A DNA stretch of 7,774 nucleotides. Source: Ruminococcaceae bacterium UBA5579 (GTDB lineage: Bacteria > Bacillota > Clostridia > Oscillospirales > Ruminococcaceae). The DNA is taken from assembly GCA_002425305.1 (NCBI GenBank), contig DILZ01000126.1, positions 8,353 through 16,126 on the forward strand. The letters are read 5' to 3'. The position numbers were made by a program, and so were the translations under genes. This document shows positions 5,329 to 7,774 of this stretch, one piece after another. A model generated the notes under the pieces. It searched no databases. It was not told the DNA's origin and saw only the letters and a program-made list of their open reading frames with translations. Positions within the stretch are counted from its first letter, which is position 1, and the number at the start of each line of letters is the position of its first letter.

Positions 5329-6875
5329 TGAAATTTCGGTCGCTTATGTTTCGGGAGTTTCGGCTCTCAAGAAAGGCTATTTTACTGCAATTCGGGCTTT
5401 TGCTCGGAGAGATAGCGATGATATGGGGAATGCTGCTTTCATTGGGCGCGAACGAAAATACGGAAATAGCGCTGCCGGTAATAGTTGATATTATGATTAT
5501 GATGACCGCGCTTGTCAGCTCGATGTCACTGATGCTGGACGAAAATTTCAAGGCGGATGTCAATACGGGTTGGCTGAACTATTCATATGCGCTGCCGATA
5601 ACTCCGTTTGAACGAACGGCGGCAAGGTTTGTCCGCAGACTTTCGGTAGGTCTTGTAAGCGCGGTTATCAGTCTTTGCAGCGCTGCAGCTCTGTGCGCGT
5701 ACACGGAAAGACCGTTCGGCGTGAATTATATCGTTTGGCATATGATAGTGTTCGCGGTGATTACGCTTAACTCTCTGCCGGCTAATATTTTCACGCTGCG
5801 TTCGCGAAACGGAGCGGATTTAAAAAAGGCGCAGACTAAAGCGGGGTTGACAAGCTTAGCGCTTATGGCGGCTGTTGTGGTCATTGTCTGGAACGCAAGC
5901 GGCATCGATATTTCAGCGTTCGGAGGAAGCGATGCGCGCTATGAATTGCCGGTATTTGATGCAAAAGCGCTTGCGTGGGCTGTTCCGCTGCTGCTTGTGA
6001 TGATCGCGGCGAGCTTTTTCACGGCGTATCTCAGTATGAGATATGCATATCAGCGCGCTGCGAAAACAAAAAAGGAAGAAGGATCAACAGTCGTCGTGCT
6101 TCCCGAAAAAACCGACGGCGCGACGGGACTGTTGTATAAGGAACTGAAGCAGAACAGGTTAGTGCTTATTCTCACGGCGTGTGCTCCGATATTGCTGACG
6201 CTGTTTCCGTTCTGCGTTTCGGCTATCGGAGTTATTGCCGGCAACACGAGCGTTGAGGAAATGGTTGAATTGACGAAGAACGTATTAATTCGCGTGCTTA
6301 TGTGGGTATGCGGGATATTTGCCGTAAGCGGGCTGATGAGCGAGGCGTTCAAGGGGGACGACAAGAAGCTCTGGGCGTATTTCATCGTTTCAACGCCGCA
6401 GGGAGTAAAGGGCTTTATATACCGCAAATATGTGGTAACGATTATGATAAATCTGATCTATATGATATCGGGTATTTTCACGGATCATTTGTATGCTACC
6501 GCAGTTTACTTTATAACCGGCAGCGAGCTTACGGCAAATATACAGTCGTTATATCTTTCGGGAGTATTCCTGCTGATGTCCGTAAGCGCTTTTGATATAC
6601 CGTTTATGGTGCGGTTCGGAGCGAAAAAGGGCAGCATTGTTAAGATGATAATAATGCTCTTGCTTTGCACGGCGGTAGTCACGGTGTATAGTTTGCTGCC
6701 CGATAACATCAAAGAAAATATATTGCAAACGTTTACCTCACTTCTGAACGGCGGAGCGAACACGCTGGTACTAATATTGAGCATTTTACCTTTTATATCG
6801 TTAGCGGCGTTTTTGCTTTCATATAAGATCGCGTGCAGATTATTTATGAAGGGAGTGAACGGGTATGATAAATAA
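5328..6875 (+). CDS. ABC-2-type permease, apparently two half-permeases fused in one chain
   Basis: A 515-residue membrane protein with about twelve hydrophobic segments in two sets of six. The first set lies around residues 22-40, 47-70, 104-124, 133-155, 172-192 and 213-236. A charged linker (about 243-266) follows, and the second set runs from about 278 to the end. The halves resemble each other: residues 1-20 (LMFREFRLSRKAIL) match LLYKELKQNRLVLI from 268, and ENFKADVNTGWLNYSYALPIT matches EAFKGDDKKLWAYFIVSTPQ, each followed by a basic helix. The natural reading is a tandem duplication or gene fusion, so one chain could supply both membrane halves for a dimer of the preceding ATPase. The ATG at 5328 overlaps the ATPase stop (TGATG), with GGGGTGG 5 nt upstream; in-frame GTGs at 5319 and 5325 are possible but less likely starts. 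The last 11 bp overlap the next gene. Family is confident, substrate unknown. Confidence 0.9.
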   Translation: MKFRSLMFREFRLSRKAILLQFGLLLGEIAMIWGMLLSLGANENTEIALPVIVDIMIMMTALVSSMSLMLDENFKADVNTGWLNYSYALPITPFERTAARFVRRLSVGLVSAVISLCSAAALCAYTERPFGVNYIVWHMIVFAVITLNSLPANIFTLRSRNGADLKKAQTKAGLTSLALMAAVVVIVWNASGIDISAFGGSDARYELPVFDAKALAWAVPLLLVMIAASFFTAYLSMRYAYQRAAKTKKEEGSTVVVLPEKTDGATGLLYKELKQNRLVLILTACAPILLTLFPFCVSAIGVIAGNTSVEEMVELTKNVLIRVLMWVCGIFAVSGLMSEAFKGDDKKLWAYFIVSTPQGVKGFIYRKYVVTIMINLIYMISGIFTDHLYATAVYFITGSELTANIQSLYLSGVFLLMSVSAFDIPFMVRFGAKKGSIVKMIIMLLLCTAVVTVYSLLPDNIKENILQTFTSLLNGGANTLVLILSILPFISLAAFLLSYKIACRLFMKGVNGYDK

Positions 6876-7752
6876 AAAGCTCGAGGCAAAACGGCTCGTT
6901 ATCTTCATTCTGTTCGCTTTCGGGATATCGTGGATACCCGCGATAATATTAAACAAAACCGTTGGTTTTCAAGAATGGTTTTCAACATACAAAATGCCCG
7001 TGTTTTCCTGGGCGGTCGGATTTGGTCCGGCACTCGCGAACGTAATAACGCGCAAGCTCACTCACGAGGGCTGGCACGACAGTATGCTGCACTTTAATTT
7101 TAAGGGCAACCTTAAATATTATCTGTTCGCGGTCTTTGCCGTAAGCGGGATAAGCATTTTTCAGGGAATATTCACAACGCTTACGATCGGGGGCGGCGAT
7201 TGGTCGGATCTGGGAAAGAATTTCAATTTCTCGCAGATGCTGCCTTCGATACTTACGATATTCGCAACAGCTCCGCTTATGGCGTTCAACACGTTCGGCG
7301 AGGAGTTTGGCTGGCGCGGATATATGAATCAAAAAATGGAGCCGCTGCTCGGAACAACGGGAACGATAATCGTCGGCGGGATCATCTGGGGATTATGGCA
7401 CGCGGAGCTTACCGTTGAGGGTCACAATTTCGGCACGGATTATGAGGGCTATCCGTATCTCGGAATAATCTTAATGTGCGTTTCCTGCATATTTACGGGA
7501 ATATTTCTGATGTGGCTCACGAAAAAGACAAATTCGATTTACCCCGCAGCGATATTCCACGCGATGAACAACTTCGGCGGCACGATAACGACGCAGCTGT
7601 TTTTGAGCGGTATACCCGACGGTTTTTCTCCGACGATCCCGCAGCGGCTGTTGATTGATGTTCCGTCTTACGCTGCGGCGTTGATAATATTCGTTATTAT
7701 GATGCGCGACAACAGAAATAAGCGTTTGGTTATACACTCCGAAAATGTTTGA
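6865..7752 (+). CDS. CPBP-family intramembrane metalloprotease (Abi/CAAX-protease-like)
   Basis: A 295-residue multi-pass membrane protein of the CPBP family, which includes eukaryotic CAAX prenyl proteases, bacteriocin self-immunity proteins and other bacterial relatives. All three family motifs are present: EEFGWR (146-151, the EExxxR motif), GLWHA with His179 and an aromatic four residues before it, and HAMNN with His232 and Asn236. These residues are thought to hold the catalytic centre within the membrane. About eight hydrophobic helices can be seen, including 11-28, 85-104, 163-178, 198-219 and 269-280. The protein starts inside the permease gene (11-bp overlap) with GGGAG 9 nt upstream, so it is coupled to the transporter. 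Co-occurrence with a YtrA-type regulator and ABC transporter favours a role in tolerance to membrane- or wall-active peptides; processing of a secreted peptide is the alternative. No signal-peptide or peptide-precursor gene is seen in the window. Complete and apparently active. Confidence 0.93.
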   Translation: MINKKLEAKRLVIFILFAFGISWIPAIILNKTVGFQEWFSTYKMPVFSWAVGFGPALANVITRKLTHEGWHDSMLHFNFKGNLKYYLFAVFAVSGISIFQGIFTTLTIGGGDWSDLGKNFNFSQMLPSILTIFATAPLMAFNTFGEEFGWRGYMNQKMEPLLGTTGTIIVGGIIWGLWHAELTVEGHNFGTDYEGYPYLGIILMCVSCIFTGIFLMWLTKKTNSIYPAAIFHAMNNFGGTITTQLFLSGIPDGFSPTIPQRLLIDVPSYAAALIIFVIMMRDNRNKRLVIHSENV

Positions 7753-7758
7753 ATAAGG

Positions 7759-7774
7759 TACCCCGCCGAGCGGA
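7759..7774 (+). other. Start of a possible terminator, cut by the window edge
   Basis: Seven bases after the CPBP stop the sequence turns GC-rich (CCCCGCCGAGCGGA). CCGC and GCGG can pair around CGA. Its start matches the first eight bases of the dnaJ terminator stem (CCCCGCCG). The window ends before any T-run, so this remains a guess. Confidence 0.25.

Overview
The window looks like a chromosomal segment of a Clostridia-type Bacillota, possibly a gut or rumen member of the Oscillospirales/Ruminococcus group. The grounds are strong AGGAGG-type ribosome sites, clear sigma-A promoters of the TTGACA/TATAAT kind, hairpin-plus-T-run terminators, frequent ATA isoleucine codons at moderate GC, and protein families typical of that class. 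This is an inference; no rRNA or other taxonomic marker is present. I see no mobile element, CRISPR array, tRNA or rRNA.

Layout. (1) 2-823 is the C-terminal part of dnaJ; the J domain lies off the left edge. It ends in a strong hairpin (833-852) that can also serve the convergent gene on the other strand. (2) 891-1232 on the minus strand is a small MIF/tautomerase-superfamily protein. Back to back with it, sharing a 145-bp intergenic region with two divergent extended -10 promoters, is a plus-strand operon: a flavin reductase-like protein with a very basic tail (1378-1998), uracil-DNA glycosylase ung (1998-2666), a possible 14-codon coupled ORF (2663-2707), and an unrecognised protein with an N-terminal zinc ribbon and a TPR-like helical segment (2723-3877). 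That operon ends in a long perfect palindrome followed by a T-run.

(3) 3878-4073 is a 196-bp regulatory region with a consensus promoter whose -10 box and start site are covered by a 9-9-9 inverted repeat. It drives four tightly packed genes: a YtrA-type GntR repressor (4074-4448), an ABC ATPase (4450-5328), a permease that looks like two ABC-2 half-permeases fused in one chain (5328-6875), and a CPBP-family (Abi/CAAX-protease-like) membrane protein (6865-7752). Spacings are 1 bp, a 1-bp overlap and an 11-bp overlap.

How the genes fit together. The last four genes are the most interesting part. The GntR protein probably represses its own operon through the inverted repeat and is released by a membrane or cell-wall signal; the ATPase and double permease form an exporter or antibiotic-sensing/removal machine; the CPBP protein would add an intramembrane protease or immunity function. 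Each part belongs to a known family, so the novelty lies in the combination and in the fused permease. The flavin reductase, ung and zinc-ribbon genes look co-transcribed but share no obvious pathway.
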